Position numbers and translations under genes: made by a program
The notes under the pieces: generated by a model
What the model saw: the letters and a program-made list of their open reading frames with translations, nothing else
What the model was told of the DNA's origin: nothing
Database searches by the model: none
Assembly: GCF_001467585.1 (NCBI RefSeq)
Contig: NZ_LNXY01000020.1
Span: forward strand, 388,456 to 452,455
Direction of reading: 5' to 3'
Length of the DNA stretch: 64,000 nucleotides
From: Legionella drozanskii LLAP-1
GTDB lineage: Bacteria; Pseudomonadota; Gammaproteobacteria; Legionellales; Legionellaceae
Shown: one piece after another, positions 19,211-27,892 of the stretch
Numbering within the stretch: position 1 is the first letter of the stretch
Layout of the letters: every line of letters starts with the position of its first letter

Positions 19211-22200
19211 TTATGCATAAAGGCTGGCTGTCTCTTCCATTTCTTGATTGTATTGCTTTCGTGCCTCTTCTAAGGTTTTAAGCTTGTCTTCGAAAGAAGT
19301 TAGCTTAGCCAGTAATGAATCTTGATATTTTTCCGCACCTTCGCTAGCTCTTGGCGTGAATTTCTTCTTGCCTTCATCAATTGTTTTTTCGAGCTTTAGA
19401 AAACTCTCTTCGTTAGGATTTTCCTGATAAGCATTTAAATCACTTTCTAGTTGCGTCACAAACTCCTCTCTTTCTTGGGCATCGGTTTTATATCTACAGA
19501 AACAACTTAAGGCGATTGACGCATTTCGTGAGATAAAATCTTTGAACCAATAGGTTTCTGCCCGTTTTGCTAAATAAGCGACAAAAATTCCGGGGCTTTC
19601 AGGAGCTTTACTGAAATATGAATCGATTTTATTTTGAATTCTTTGCGAGAAAGCGGGTGTAGAAACTATAGGATCTCGCATAAATTCTAAAAGTTTTTCT
19701 TCTTGCTCGCGGACTATTTCAAGATAATTTAGTATTGCTTGATTCTTTGTTTTTCCAATCATTTCTAGATAATCTGAGTTATTATCCACTGCTTTGGACA
19801 CTGTTATAGCCAAAGCAATAAAATGCTCTCCAGAAGGACCCGAATCTCTTCTAAGATTAAGAGAGTCAATTTTTTCGTTTAATCGAGCATAACGCTCTTT
19901 GATAAGCTTTAATTCTTCTATAGTTGTAAATTGGTTAAGTCCTCCTTCACCATTAATCAAATGACCAATCCGTTGGAGTTGAACTTTAAAAGCCCGATTA
20001 TTTACCTTATAAATTTGAGTCAGGAGATCTGTATTTTTATCGACTACAGAGTGTATTTCTTCATTTAATGCTTTACTATCTTTCGATTCTACTGTCTTTG
20101 CCTTTTCGATGAGTTCTTTGTATTCGTCTTCTATGGAAGTTAGATTACCCTCGAGATAATTATTCAGAGCATTGATATGAATAGCTAATTGATCCTTGAG
20201 TTCTTTACTGCCAGTAGCCGCTATTTTGGATAAATTATCCTCATAATCCAAAAACAGGGTTACAATTTTTTTGGCTAATTCTTGTTTTTGAGCAGGATTT
20301 AATTCCTCTTTCGTCTCTGCGACGAGTTTACGATATTCAATTTCATAGGTTGCTAATACACGAAGCCGTTCAACAATAGCAATATTACTTTCTATTTTTT
20401 TTGCAAAATCAGCAATTCTTGTGCTGCAAGTTTCTCTTTGACCCGTTTTGAGTTTTGCTCTTTTTTCTTGTAATTGTCTAAAGTCATTAACTACGCCTTT
20501 TTGTTGTTCCTCAAGTTCTGGGGGGACTAGCTCTAAATGACTTTTCAGATCATGCAATTCAGCAGACTGTATTTGAAATGCTAATTTAACTTTTTTATGT
20601 TGTAATTCCTTGAGTTCAGCCTCTTGTTCCGGCTGCCTACTTACTTGATTGGTTAGGTCTTGAATAGACTGTGTTAACTTGTTCAACATTTCCTTTAATT
20701 GAATAAAATCTATTGGATTGCTGTCCTCGTCGATTTCTAACGCTTTTATTTGAGCAGAGTAGGAATCATCAATTTGCTTACTGAGCTCTAAGATGGATGA
20801 ATCACGAAAATCTTGCTTGCTCCGGAATAACTGGCTAATTCCTTGTAAAGAAGGAGAGCCTGTTTTTTGTTGAAGTGAAGTTTCTTTATTTTTAATCAAT
20901 TCTAATAATCGAGTGCTATCATTCTCTTTAATAATCTCATCGAGATCTTGTTGCTCGGCTTCAATTCCAATTAATTTATATTCAAATTGACTATAGGCCG
21001 CATCCAATTGCGCATTGACATGGGTGAGTTCTGCAAGCCTGGTCTCTAATTTAGCTATTAAAAGAGGTTGTTTTTCATGCAGTTTTATCTTATCTAACTC
21101 AGCTAATTCTTCTCCTTCTTGTTTTATTATCTTATCTATAGCGGATTGTTGTTGACTTAAGCTTTCTTGATATTGCTCCTGTAAGACATAGAGCTTGGAT
21201 GGAGGAGAGGCATTAGCCTGAACTGATTCGGCAGCTGCTGTGATATCAATAGTTAATTCCCTTTCTATTGCTTTGAGCTTAGTGTCGACAACCTCAATCA
21301 AGTCGTCGGTATCATAATCGAAATCACTAGGTCTGAGGATGGTGGTATAGTGAGATCTCATATTAATGATATTGTCCCAGTTGAAACCACGCCGTTTCTG
21401 GGCAATTTCAGCTGTTTTGTAACACTTATCAATTGCTTCCTTACTCCATTCATCATCAGGATGTTCTAAATAAGTTAATAATTCGTCTTTAGGTACCTGA
21501 GTGGTGGGTATATAGCGACCTGAGCTCGCAAGCGCCTTTCTGTATTCTTCTAACTTTGGTTTTGCTTCTTCTAAAAATTTTATACGTCCGAATGCCTCGT
21601 CTAAAAGTTGGCTTTGTTCATATCCGTAATGATTAATAATTGAGCGTTTAGAATCACTGAAACGTCTGGTCACTTCTGCTACTTGGTCATTGTGTACATC
21701 CCGAAGATAGCCACTAAATTTAGCAGCAACTGGGACCTGTAGTCTGCGGATTTGTTCTAACTGTTCGAAGGCACTAGCGATTTTTTGTTTTTTTTCTTCA
21801 AAACGAGCTTTCATTGTTTTCTCAGACATCCTCGCTAAGGCCAATTCACTGTCATTTTGGTTTTGCTTGATTTGATGAATGTGTCTATCAGTGGTAATAA
21901 TTTCTTCATTAACCAATTTAATTTGTTTAGTTAATATTACTTTAGCCCGCTCAATAACTTGACTATAAAGCTCATTAAGTTCGGCTGCAGGAGCAAGGTC
22001 TGATGCTTCAAAATGATCGTGCAGATACTCTAAATGGGCTTTATAAGCTTGTTGATTTTTCCGGTGGGCATATAACCCTGTTTTTGGGTCTTCTAGCTTG
22101 TTTTTATAAGCTTTAATAGTGAGTTCTAATTGTTTTTCTTTATCCAGCGTTGCATCAGGGAGTTCAATGTTAAGCCTAGCTTCAGGTTTCTGTGCAATCA

Positions 22201-23851
22201 GCTCATCAATCTTTTGCCCAACTAACTTTTCATATTCCACGAATTGCAAGTGACTTTGTTTTTCTTTTACTTGATGAATACGGTTATCAACAACCTCTAA
22301 TTGTTTTGCAGTGGTTTCCTGCCTGGATTTTAATGCTTCGCTAGCCGGAGCGAGTATTTCTTTGCAAAGCTCTAGAAAACCTGGAGTTTTATTATCAGGA
22401 ATAGGATGCGAATGTTCGGGATTTAAAAAGTTTTGGTGAGCGATTAGCTTTGAGCGATATGCTTCCAATTGCTCAATTAATTTACTACAAGCGCCGATAT
22501 CGTCAGGTGCTTCCTCTCCTTTTTCAACGAGGTCAGAGGTTGGAATATCATTCGGGTGAGCTTGCCTATCTTCGAGGAAGTCTTTAATTTGGTCTGGGTA
22601 TGCCTTTAACAACTCAGGTGCGTTTATTCGATCTTGTAATAATCGGATTTGAGAATCGAGTTCTGTCGATATTTTTTCAACCTCCTCAATCCTTTTCTTA
22701 CCGTCTTCAAAGTCAGCGATTAATGCTTTTTTACCCATTTCTTTGTGTAGGTCGAATTCCTCATTAAATTGAAAAGGATCTTTATTGTAGAGGTCAATCC
22801 AGATTTTTTTAATTATTTCCTCTAAGGCCTCTAGATCTTTACTGTTCCCATCCTTTTTTATCTTTTCGGCAGCGAGAATATTTTTTAAAAGATCCGAACT
22901 CGCAAATTCGTCTGGTAAATCTAATTTTAAATTTGTCTCATTCCAATGTTGATTAAACACTTTAAAATTATTAATCACATCTTGGAAGTTCATTTTTAGA
23001 AGCTCTTCTTTTAGCTCCTGTAATTTTTCCAATTGTGTTTCTAAAAATTGTTTCTCTCCCTCGATAGCTTCCGAATCTAAATTTACCGGAGACTTAAGTA
23101 AGTCATCGGATAATGACATCTGTAGTTTGATTTTATTATTAATGAATATATGCAGTTCTCTAAACTTAGCAAATGGCGATCCATCCTTAAATCTCTCTTC
23201 TCTTCTTTCATTTTTTGTTCTTAAATAGCTAAGATTTTGAACATTATGTGCTTCATAAATTTCCATACGAGCGTTTAACGTATGCTGCATGTTAAGTAAA
23301 GTGGGTAGTACTTGACCTTTTAAATAATTTTGGAATAGTGTAGGAAATATTGAAAGCGCTTCTAATTTATCCTCTGTATTCTTTGGAATTAATTTGACTA
23401 AAAATTTCTGTAACGCAATACCAGCATAATAAGTTTTCTCATCAACAATTTTCGGGGTCCAGTTTGAGTCTAAGTAGCTAAAATTTAGCTTAACTTCAAA
23501 ACCTTTTCTCCCTACTGCTATCATGCCATCTATCATTTCAGTCAAATCAGCAATATTATACAGCGCCTGCAATACCTTATCGGAATAGGGAGACTCCTCT
23601 GGAACGACTAAATCCAGGCTAGGGTCTATAGATAGCTTCATATCTTCAGGAAGGAGTGCTGGGTTGACAAAATTTCTTTGACTCTCATCAGTTTTATCCA
23701 TTCCTGCACTGTCACGCTTAAGCGACGACTTGGACGCAACTTTTTCACTCGCATCAATTTCTTTAGGGGAAGATAACAATGGCTTCTTACCCTCTTTGAT
23801 GCGATTTAAGTCTTGTTTAAGTTCATTTAATGCTTCAAGTAGAATAGTCAT
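19211..23851 (-). CDS. Giant coiled-coil protein, Dot/Icm effector candidate
   Basis: A 1546-residue cytosolic-type protein with no signal peptide or membrane segment. Most of it is heptad-like helical sequence rich in Glu, Lys, Leu, Gln, and it contains no catalytic motif I recognise. The extreme C-terminus (KTLEEARKQYNQEMEETASLYA, split here as KTLEEARKQYNQ and EMEETASLYA) is acidic then hydrophobic, like the E-block secretion signal described for Dot/Icm substrates. A near-perfect PmrA box lies 73 bp upstream, and AAGGG precedes the ATG by about 6 bp. Effector status is inference. A hairpin (19193-19211) overlaps the stop region. Confidence 0.72.
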   Translation of the reverse strand: MTILLEALNELKQDLNRIKEGKKPLLSSPKEIDASEKVASKSSLKRDSAGMDKTDESQRNFVNPALLPEDMKLSIDPSLDLVVPEESPYSDKVLQALYNIADLTEMIDGMIAVGRKGFEVKLNFSYLDSNWTPKIVDEKTYYAGIALQKFLVKLIPKNTEDKLEALSIFPTLFQNYLKGQVLPTLLNMQHTLNARMEIYEAHNVQNLSYLRTKNERREERFKDGSPFAKFRELHIFINNKIKLQMSLSDDLLKSPVNLDSEAIEGEKQFLETQLEKLQELKEELLKMNFQDVINNFKVFNQHWNETNLKLDLPDEFASSDLLKNILAAEKIKKDGNSKDLEALEEIIKKIWIDLYNKDPFQFNEEFDLHKEMGKKALIADFEDGKKRIEEVEKISTELDSQIRLLQDRINAPELLKAYPDQIKDFLEDRQAHPNDIPTSDLVEKGEEAPDDIGACSKLIEQLEAYRSKLIAHQNFLNPEHSHPIPDNKTPGFLELCKEILAPASEALKSRQETTAKQLEVVDNRIHQVKEKQSHLQFVEYEKLVGQKIDELIAQKPEARLNIELPDATLDKEKQLELTIKAYKNKLEDPKTGLYAHRKNQQAYKAHLEYLHDHFEASDLAPAAELNELYSQVIERAKVILTKQIKLVNEEIITTDRHIHQIKQNQNDSELALARMSEKTMKARFEEKKQKIASAFEQLEQIRRLQVPVAAKFSGYLRDVHNDQVAEVTRRFSDSKRSIINHYGYEQSQLLDEAFGRIKFLEEAKPKLEEYRKALASSGRYIPTTQVPKDELLTYLEHPDDEWSKEAIDKCYKTAEIAQKRRGFNWDNIINMRSHYTTILRPSDFDYDTDDLIEVVDTKLKAIERELTIDITAAAESVQANASPPSKLYVLQEQYQESLSQQQSAIDKIIKQEGEELAELDKIKLHEKQPLLIAKLETRLAELTHVNAQLDAAYSQFEYKLIGIEAEQQDLDEIIKENDSTRLLELIKNKETSLQQKTGSPSLQGISQLFRSKQDFRDSSILELSKQIDDSYSAQIKALEIDEDSNPIDFIQLKEMLNKLTQSIQDLTNQVSRQPEQEAELKELQHKKVKLAFQIQSAELHDLKSHLELVPPELEEQQKGVVNDFRQLQEKRAKLKTGQRETCSTRIADFAKKIESNIAIVERLRVLATYEIEYRKLVAETKEELNPAQKQELAKKIVTLFLDYEDNLSKIAATGSKELKDQLAIHINALNNYLEGNLTSIEDEYKELIEKAKTVESKDSKALNEEIHSVVDKNTDLLTQIYKVNNRAFKVQLQRIGHLINGEGGLNQFTTIEELKLIKERYARLNEKIDSLNLRRDSGPSGEHFIALAITVSKAVDNNSDYLEMIGKTKNQAILNYLEIVREQEEKLLEFMRDPIVSTPAFSQRIQNKIDSYFSKAPESPGIFVAYLAKRAETYWFKDFISRNASIALSCFCRYKTDAQEREEFVTQLESDLNAYQENPNEESFLKLEKTIDEGKKKFTPRASEGAEKYQDSLLAKLTSFEDKLKTLEEARKQYNQEMEETASLYA

Positions 23852-23910
23852 TACAACCCTTCATTGGTTGTTAAAAAGTTGGGAGTCAAAAATTACTTTT
23901 AGATAGTTTA

Positions 23911-23943
23911 ATTGTATCTAATTAATATTAACGAAATATTAAC
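23911..23943 (-). promoter_or_regulatory. PmrA-type box and -10 upstream of the giant coiled-coil gene
   Basis: On the minus strand two direct copies of TTAATATT, each preceded by G, are separated by two bases (23924-23943, 11-bp period). This matches the Legionella PmrA element (two cTTAATatT half-sites two bases apart) at every core base; only the weakly conserved first C of each half is G. TACAAT at 23911-23916 follows 7 bp later as a likely -10. Confidence 0.75.
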
Positions 23944-23963
23944 AAATGGTCAGGCTGCTTGAT

Positions 23964-23988
23964 AAAAAGACACTCCATTGCGGAGTGC
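23964..23988 (-). terminator. Rho-independent terminator of proS
   Basis: CACTCC (23971-23976) and GGAGTG (23982-23987) form a stem with a 5-base loop; on the minus strand it is followed by TCTTTTT. It lies 20 bp past the proS stop and before the PmrA-box promoter, separating the two genes. Confidence 0.8.
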
Positions 23989-24007
23989 CTTTGAGTTCGA
24001 TTGGGCG

Positions 24008-25714
24008 TTAACTGAGTCGAGCACTAAGAAAATTACTGAGCTCGGGTAAACCGACGCTGTTTATCTCATCGCTATTTCTTGCTTTGTATTCAAGAGCATT
24101 GTTTTGCAAATTGCGCTCACTGACTACAATACGATGAGGAATTCCCATTAAATCACTATCTGCAAACAACACACCAGGGCGCTCGTTTCTATCATCGAGT
24201 AATACATCATAACCTTGCTGAAGAAGTTGCTGATAAATGGATTCTGCGGTTTCCTTTACTAAGGGTGAGCGATGACCATTGATTGGCACAATAACTAATT
24301 GAAAAGGAGCAATATTTTGTGGCCAAACAATGCCCCGTTCATCGTGATGTTGCTCAATGGCAGCTGCAACAACACGTGAAATTCCTAAGCCATAACAACC
24401 CATAATCATGGTTTGCAATTGACCTTCTTCATTAATAACAGCTGCATTCATGGCGCGAGCATATTTGTCACCTAATTGAAAGACGTGGCCTACTTCAATT
24501 CCGCGGCAAGAACGCAAATGCCCTTGACTATCAGGGCTAATATCGCCTTCTTTCACTTTGCGGAGATCATAAGCTTCTTGATACTGCGCGTCTCGTCCCC
24601 AGGCGGCATGGAGATAATGTTTATCGACTTGGTTTGCGCCACAGATGAATGCACTGTGAGCAAGTGCATGATGATCGACAACGATTGGAATATTTAAACC
24701 AACAGGTCCTATATAGCCCACCGGGGCTTTTAAGGTTTGCTGAATTAGTTGATCATCGGCGAAGCATAGAGGGGATTTAACGAGAGGGTGTTTACTTGCT
24801 TTGACTTCATTCAGTTCGTCGTCGCCGCATAAAACTAAAGCGACTAATGGAACTTCTTTTCCTTGTACAATTAAAGTTTTTACTATCTGCTTGTTATCCA
24901 CGCCCAAAAACGCTGCAGCCTCAGCGATTGTTTTCTGATTTGGAGTATCAACAAGGGTCATCTCTTCTTTAGGAAGCGAAGTTGCTTTTTTTGGTAGTAA
25001 AGAAGTTGCTTGCTCCACATTGGCTGCATAACTGCTGCCATCGCTATAGAAAATTAAATCTTCACCTGAGTCAGCCAGTACTTGGAATTCATGAGAAGCT
25101 GAGCCGCCAATCGCACCGGTATCTGCTTCTACTGCTCGATAACGTAAGCCGAGTCGATCAAAGATTCGGCAATAAGCTTCATACATATCATCATAGGTTT
25201 GTTGTAAGCTTTCTTGCGATAAGTGGAAAGAGTAAGAGTCTTTCATAATAAATTCACGAGCTCGCATCACCCCAAAACGTGGTCTAATTTCATCGCGAAA
25301 TTTAGTCTGGATTTGATAGAAATTTACAGGTAATTGTTTATAAGATTGCAATTCATTACGCATTAAATCGGTAATCACTTCTTCATGCGTGGGGCCAAAG
25401 CAATATTCGCGCTCATTGCTGTCACGCATTGTTAAAAGTTGGTCGCCAAAAGTTTCCCAACGTCCGGTTTCCTGCCAAAGCTCAGCAGGTTGCACTGCGG
25501 GCATGAGTACTTCCATTGCCTTAGCATGATTCATTTCTTCGCGCACAATTTGTTCAACTTTACGCAAAACTTTAAGGCCAAGAGGTAGCCAAGTGTATAG
25601 TCCTGAGCCTAATTTACGAATCATACCTGCTCTTAACATGAGCTGATGTGAGACAATCTCCGCATCATTAGGAGTTTCTTTTAGAGTAGTTATTAGCCAT
25701 TGAGATGCACGCAT
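24008..25714 (-). CDS. proS: Prolyl-tRNA synthetase, bacterial type with editing domain
   Basis: A 568-residue class II synthetase that charges tRNA-Pro. It starts [46 protein letters not shown], the standard beginning. Motif 2 is [25 protein letters not shown] and motif 3 is the [16 protein letters not shown] stretch. The inserted YbaK-like editing domain occupies roughly residues 230-385 and hydrolyses misacylated Ala-tRNA-Pro. The C-terminal anticodon domain contains the [10 protein letters not shown] to [21 protein letters not shown] region. Monocistronic with its own terminator and divergent from a LysR gene. Confidence 0.97.
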   Translation of the reverse strand: MRASQWLITTLKETPNDAEIVSHQLMLRAGMIRKLGSGLYTWLPLGLKVLRKVEQIVREEMNHAKAMEVLMPAVQPAELWQETGRWETFGDQLLTMRDSNEREYCFGPTHEEVITDLMRNELQSYKQLPVNFYQIQTKFRDEIRPRFGVMRAREFIMKDSYSFHLSQESLQQTYDDMYEAYCRIFDRLGLRYRAVEADTGAIGGSASHEFQVLADSGEDLIFYSDGSSYAANVEQATSLLPKKATSLPKEEMTLVDTPNQKTIAEAAAFLGVDNKQIVKTLIVQGKEVPLVALVLCGDDELNEVKASKHPLVKSPLCFADDQLIQQTLKAPVGYIGPVGLNIPIVVDHHALAHSAFICGANQVDKHYLHAAWGRDAQYQEAYDLRKVKEGDISPDSQGHLRSCRGIEVGHVFQLGDKYARAMNAAVINEEGQLQTMIMGCYGLGISRVVAAAIEQHHDERGIVWPQNIAPFQLVIVPINGHRSPLVKETAESIYQQLLQQGYDVLLDDRNERPGVLFADSDLMGIPHRIVVSERNLQNNALEYKARNSDEINSVGLPELSNFLSARLS

Positions 25715-25940
25715 GCCAGCTCCTGAGGGGGGTAAAAATCAATACCGATAATAGAATGGGTAAGAAATTATACCCAAGCTACTTCGAAATGCTAGATTTT
25801 AACGATTTGCTTTTTTGTCTGGTGTCTACGCGAATGAATAGAGCCAAGTCTTACTTACTCTTACCAGAGTCAGATCTACTTTCTTATTGAGCAAACAAAA
25901 GAATTCCTGTATTTTGAAAGCCCGCATAGGAGATCAGCAA

Positions 25941-26822
25941 ATGAATACCATTGCTCTTATTCAGACCTTCTGCAAAGTGGTGCAATGCCGCAGTTTTACA
26001 GGAGCAGCTAAACAATTAGCGATCTCGCCAGCTGCTGTCAGTAAGCAAGTGAGTTTACTGGAGTCTGAGTTAGGAGTTTCCTTGTTGGAGAGAACGACAC
26101 GCAAAGTCTTATTGACTTCTGTGGGACAAGTCTATTATCAAGAGGTGCAAACGGTGTTGCAGGCTTTAGAGCAAGCAAACTCTGTCGTCAGCGCATCGCA
26201 AACTGAACCGCATGGATTATTACGGGTAAAAAGTTCACGCTATTTTGCCGAAACAATTATTTTGCCACGATTACCAGCTTTTTCTGCGCGATATCCTCAA
26301 ATTAATTTGGATCTCCAAATTGCAGAACAAGTTCCCCATTTACTTGATGAAGGACTTGATGTGGTTTTTGGAATGTCAATTTCAGTGGCCTCAAATTCAA
26401 TACAAAAAAAAATCACCACCACTCGATATGTATTTTGTGCCTCGCCAGAGTATCTAGAACGATTTGGTACCCCAGAAAAACCGAGCGATTTACAGGATCA
26501 TCATTATTTAACTCATAGTATGCGAAATCCCAACGATCAATGGATTTTTCCTTCAGGTGAAACGGTTTATCTAAACCCTCGGCTTTATTTGAACGATGCT
26601 GAAGCACTTTGTGATTCCGCTTGTCGAGGTTTGGGTATAACTGCACTGCATCATTATCAAGCTGCTGAGGCATTAAAAACAGGCAAGCTTGTTGAGGTCT
26701 TGTCAAAGTATCGCATGCCGATTATTCCTGTTTATCTTTTTTATCATCCCGCACGATTCATACAACCTAAGCTGCGGGTATGGATAGAAATCATGACCGC
26801 TGATTTAGATTCGTTCATGTAA
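25941..26822 (+). CDS. LysR-family transcriptional regulator
   Basis: A 293-residue regulator. The start at 25941 is chosen because GGAGA lies 8 bp upstream and the helix-turn-helix begins right after it (MNTIALIQTFCKVVQCRSFTGAAKQLAISPAAVSKQVSLLE); a longer frame begins at 25887. The effector-binding domain has LRVKSSRYFAETIILPRLPAF and the LYLNDAEALCDSACRGLGITAL stretch typical of the DsdC/CrgA-like branch. The target and ligand are unknown. It is divergent from proS, and the next gene starts about 80 bp downstream. Confidence 0.88.
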   Translation: MNTIALIQTFCKVVQCRSFTGAAKQLAISPAAVSKQVSLLESELGVSLLERTTRKVLLTSVGQVYYQEVQTVLQALEQANSVVSASQTEPHGLLRVKSSRYFAETIILPRLPAFSARYPQINLDLQIAEQVPHLLDEGLDVVFGMSISVASNSIQKKITTTRYVFCASPEYLERFGTPEKPSDLQDHHYLTHSMRNPNDQWIFPSGETVYLNPRLYLNDAEALCDSACRGLGITALHHYQAAEALKTGKLVEVLSKYRMPIIPVYLFYHPARFIQPKLRVWIEIMTADLDSFM

Positions 26823-26900
26823 TCTACATTAGAAACAATAATAACTTTTTTTTTGTATTATTTATGGTATGATTGGACATTTTTTGATTTTGGTTTTTAT

Positions 26901-27782
26901 ATGGCACTTGATTTTGATGAAATTAAAAAAAATCAGAATAGACTCAATCAACATATCATAGATTGGAATTCTGTGGTTGCGAGAGGGGAGTTATTTAGGG
27001 AACGTCAAAAGCATTTTGATCGGCAAAAAAATCAAATTTTGAAACTAGATACTCTCAATTCAGCTTCTGATTGGTTTGCTTATGAGAATGTATTAATTGC
27101 ATTAAAGCTCAAACTCGAGTCTTTAGTTAGAGATGTACAACTTCTTGATGCTACAGCCAAAATCGATCTTCATCTTTATTTATTGGTAGTACTCCCCTTA
27201 TTAAATGAGAAGAGTCTCACTGATCGCAAGTCCCAAATTGAACTTAGAAAAACCGAACGTTTAGCCGTCATCTTGCGGCTTCAGCAAACAGTTGATTCAG
27301 CACTTATGGTGCTTGCTCCTAATAGAGAAAGAGTCTTCGCCATTAACTTAGCTGAGTTTAGAGTCGATTATGAGAAAGCTTATGTTACTCAACATGGCCA
27401 GGGTTGTTGGGGTTTTTTTGCCTTGCCTTTCAAATACTATTATCGCAAAAGTTCGCGCTCAGAAGAACTTAGATTTCTTGAAGACGTCAATATTTATTTG
27501 CAAAGCGGTGCTGGTGCTACACTTTTTCCGCTAGCTAAAGAAAGGTTTAAATTAAGTGCTTTGAATTTAGTGCGGATTAAGATAAATACGGAAGAGCATG
27601 GTAAGACTAGTCAGCTAAAACGTCTCATTGAAACTCGATTAGAAGATGCTGGTTTATCTGGTAATAAGAATACTGAGATTATTAAAAATTTTATTGATTT
27701 GTGTCAAAGCTGCAACATTAATGTTCCAGAGTGTCTTGTTACTAATTTTGAAAATAACTATAGACCTATTCCATCAATGTAG
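26901..27782 (+). CDS. Hypothetical helical protein
   Basis: About 293 residues from the ATG at 26901; a TTG start at 26853 would add 16 hydrophobic, aromatic residues and is less likely, but no good ribosome site marks either. Largely helical, charged sequence, no signal peptide, with one aromatic Gly-rich patch (GCWGFFALPFKYYYRK) near residue 175 followed by a compact segment (LRFLEDVNIYLQSGAG). No family recognised. It is AT-rich and isolated between a LysR gene and a convergent transporter, resembling accessory Legionella genes. Confidence 0.55.
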   Translation: MALDFDEIKKNQNRLNQHIIDWNSVVARGELFRERQKHFDRQKNQILKLDTLNSASDWFAYENVLIALKLKLESLVRDVQLLDATAKIDLHLYLLVVLPLLNEKSLTDRKSQIELRKTERLAVILRLQQTVDSALMVLAPNRERVFAINLAEFRVDYEKAYVTQHGQGCWGFFALPFKYYYRKSSRSEELRFLEDVNIYLQSGAGATLFPLAKERFKLSALNLVRIKINTEEHGKTSQLKRLIETRLEDAGLSGNKNTEIIKNFIDLCQSCNINVPECLVTNFENNYRPIPSM

Positions 27783-27824
27783 CTATTGTCTGCACTACCT
27801 AAGAATTTCCACCAATTTTTCACG

Positions 27825-27867
27825 TTCCCGCGAAGGAAATCATACTAATTGAAAACATTCGCGGGAA
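27825..27867. repeat. Inverted repeat between convergent genes
   Basis: Perfect 10-bp arms TTCCCGCGAA (27825-27834) and TTCGCGGGAA (27858-27867) with a 23-base spacer. It is GC-rich against an AT-rich background and placed between converging genes, so it may limit read-through. No T-run follows on either strand. Confidence 0.6.
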
Positions 27868-27892
27868 TCCTATAATTTATGGGTATAAGCGG

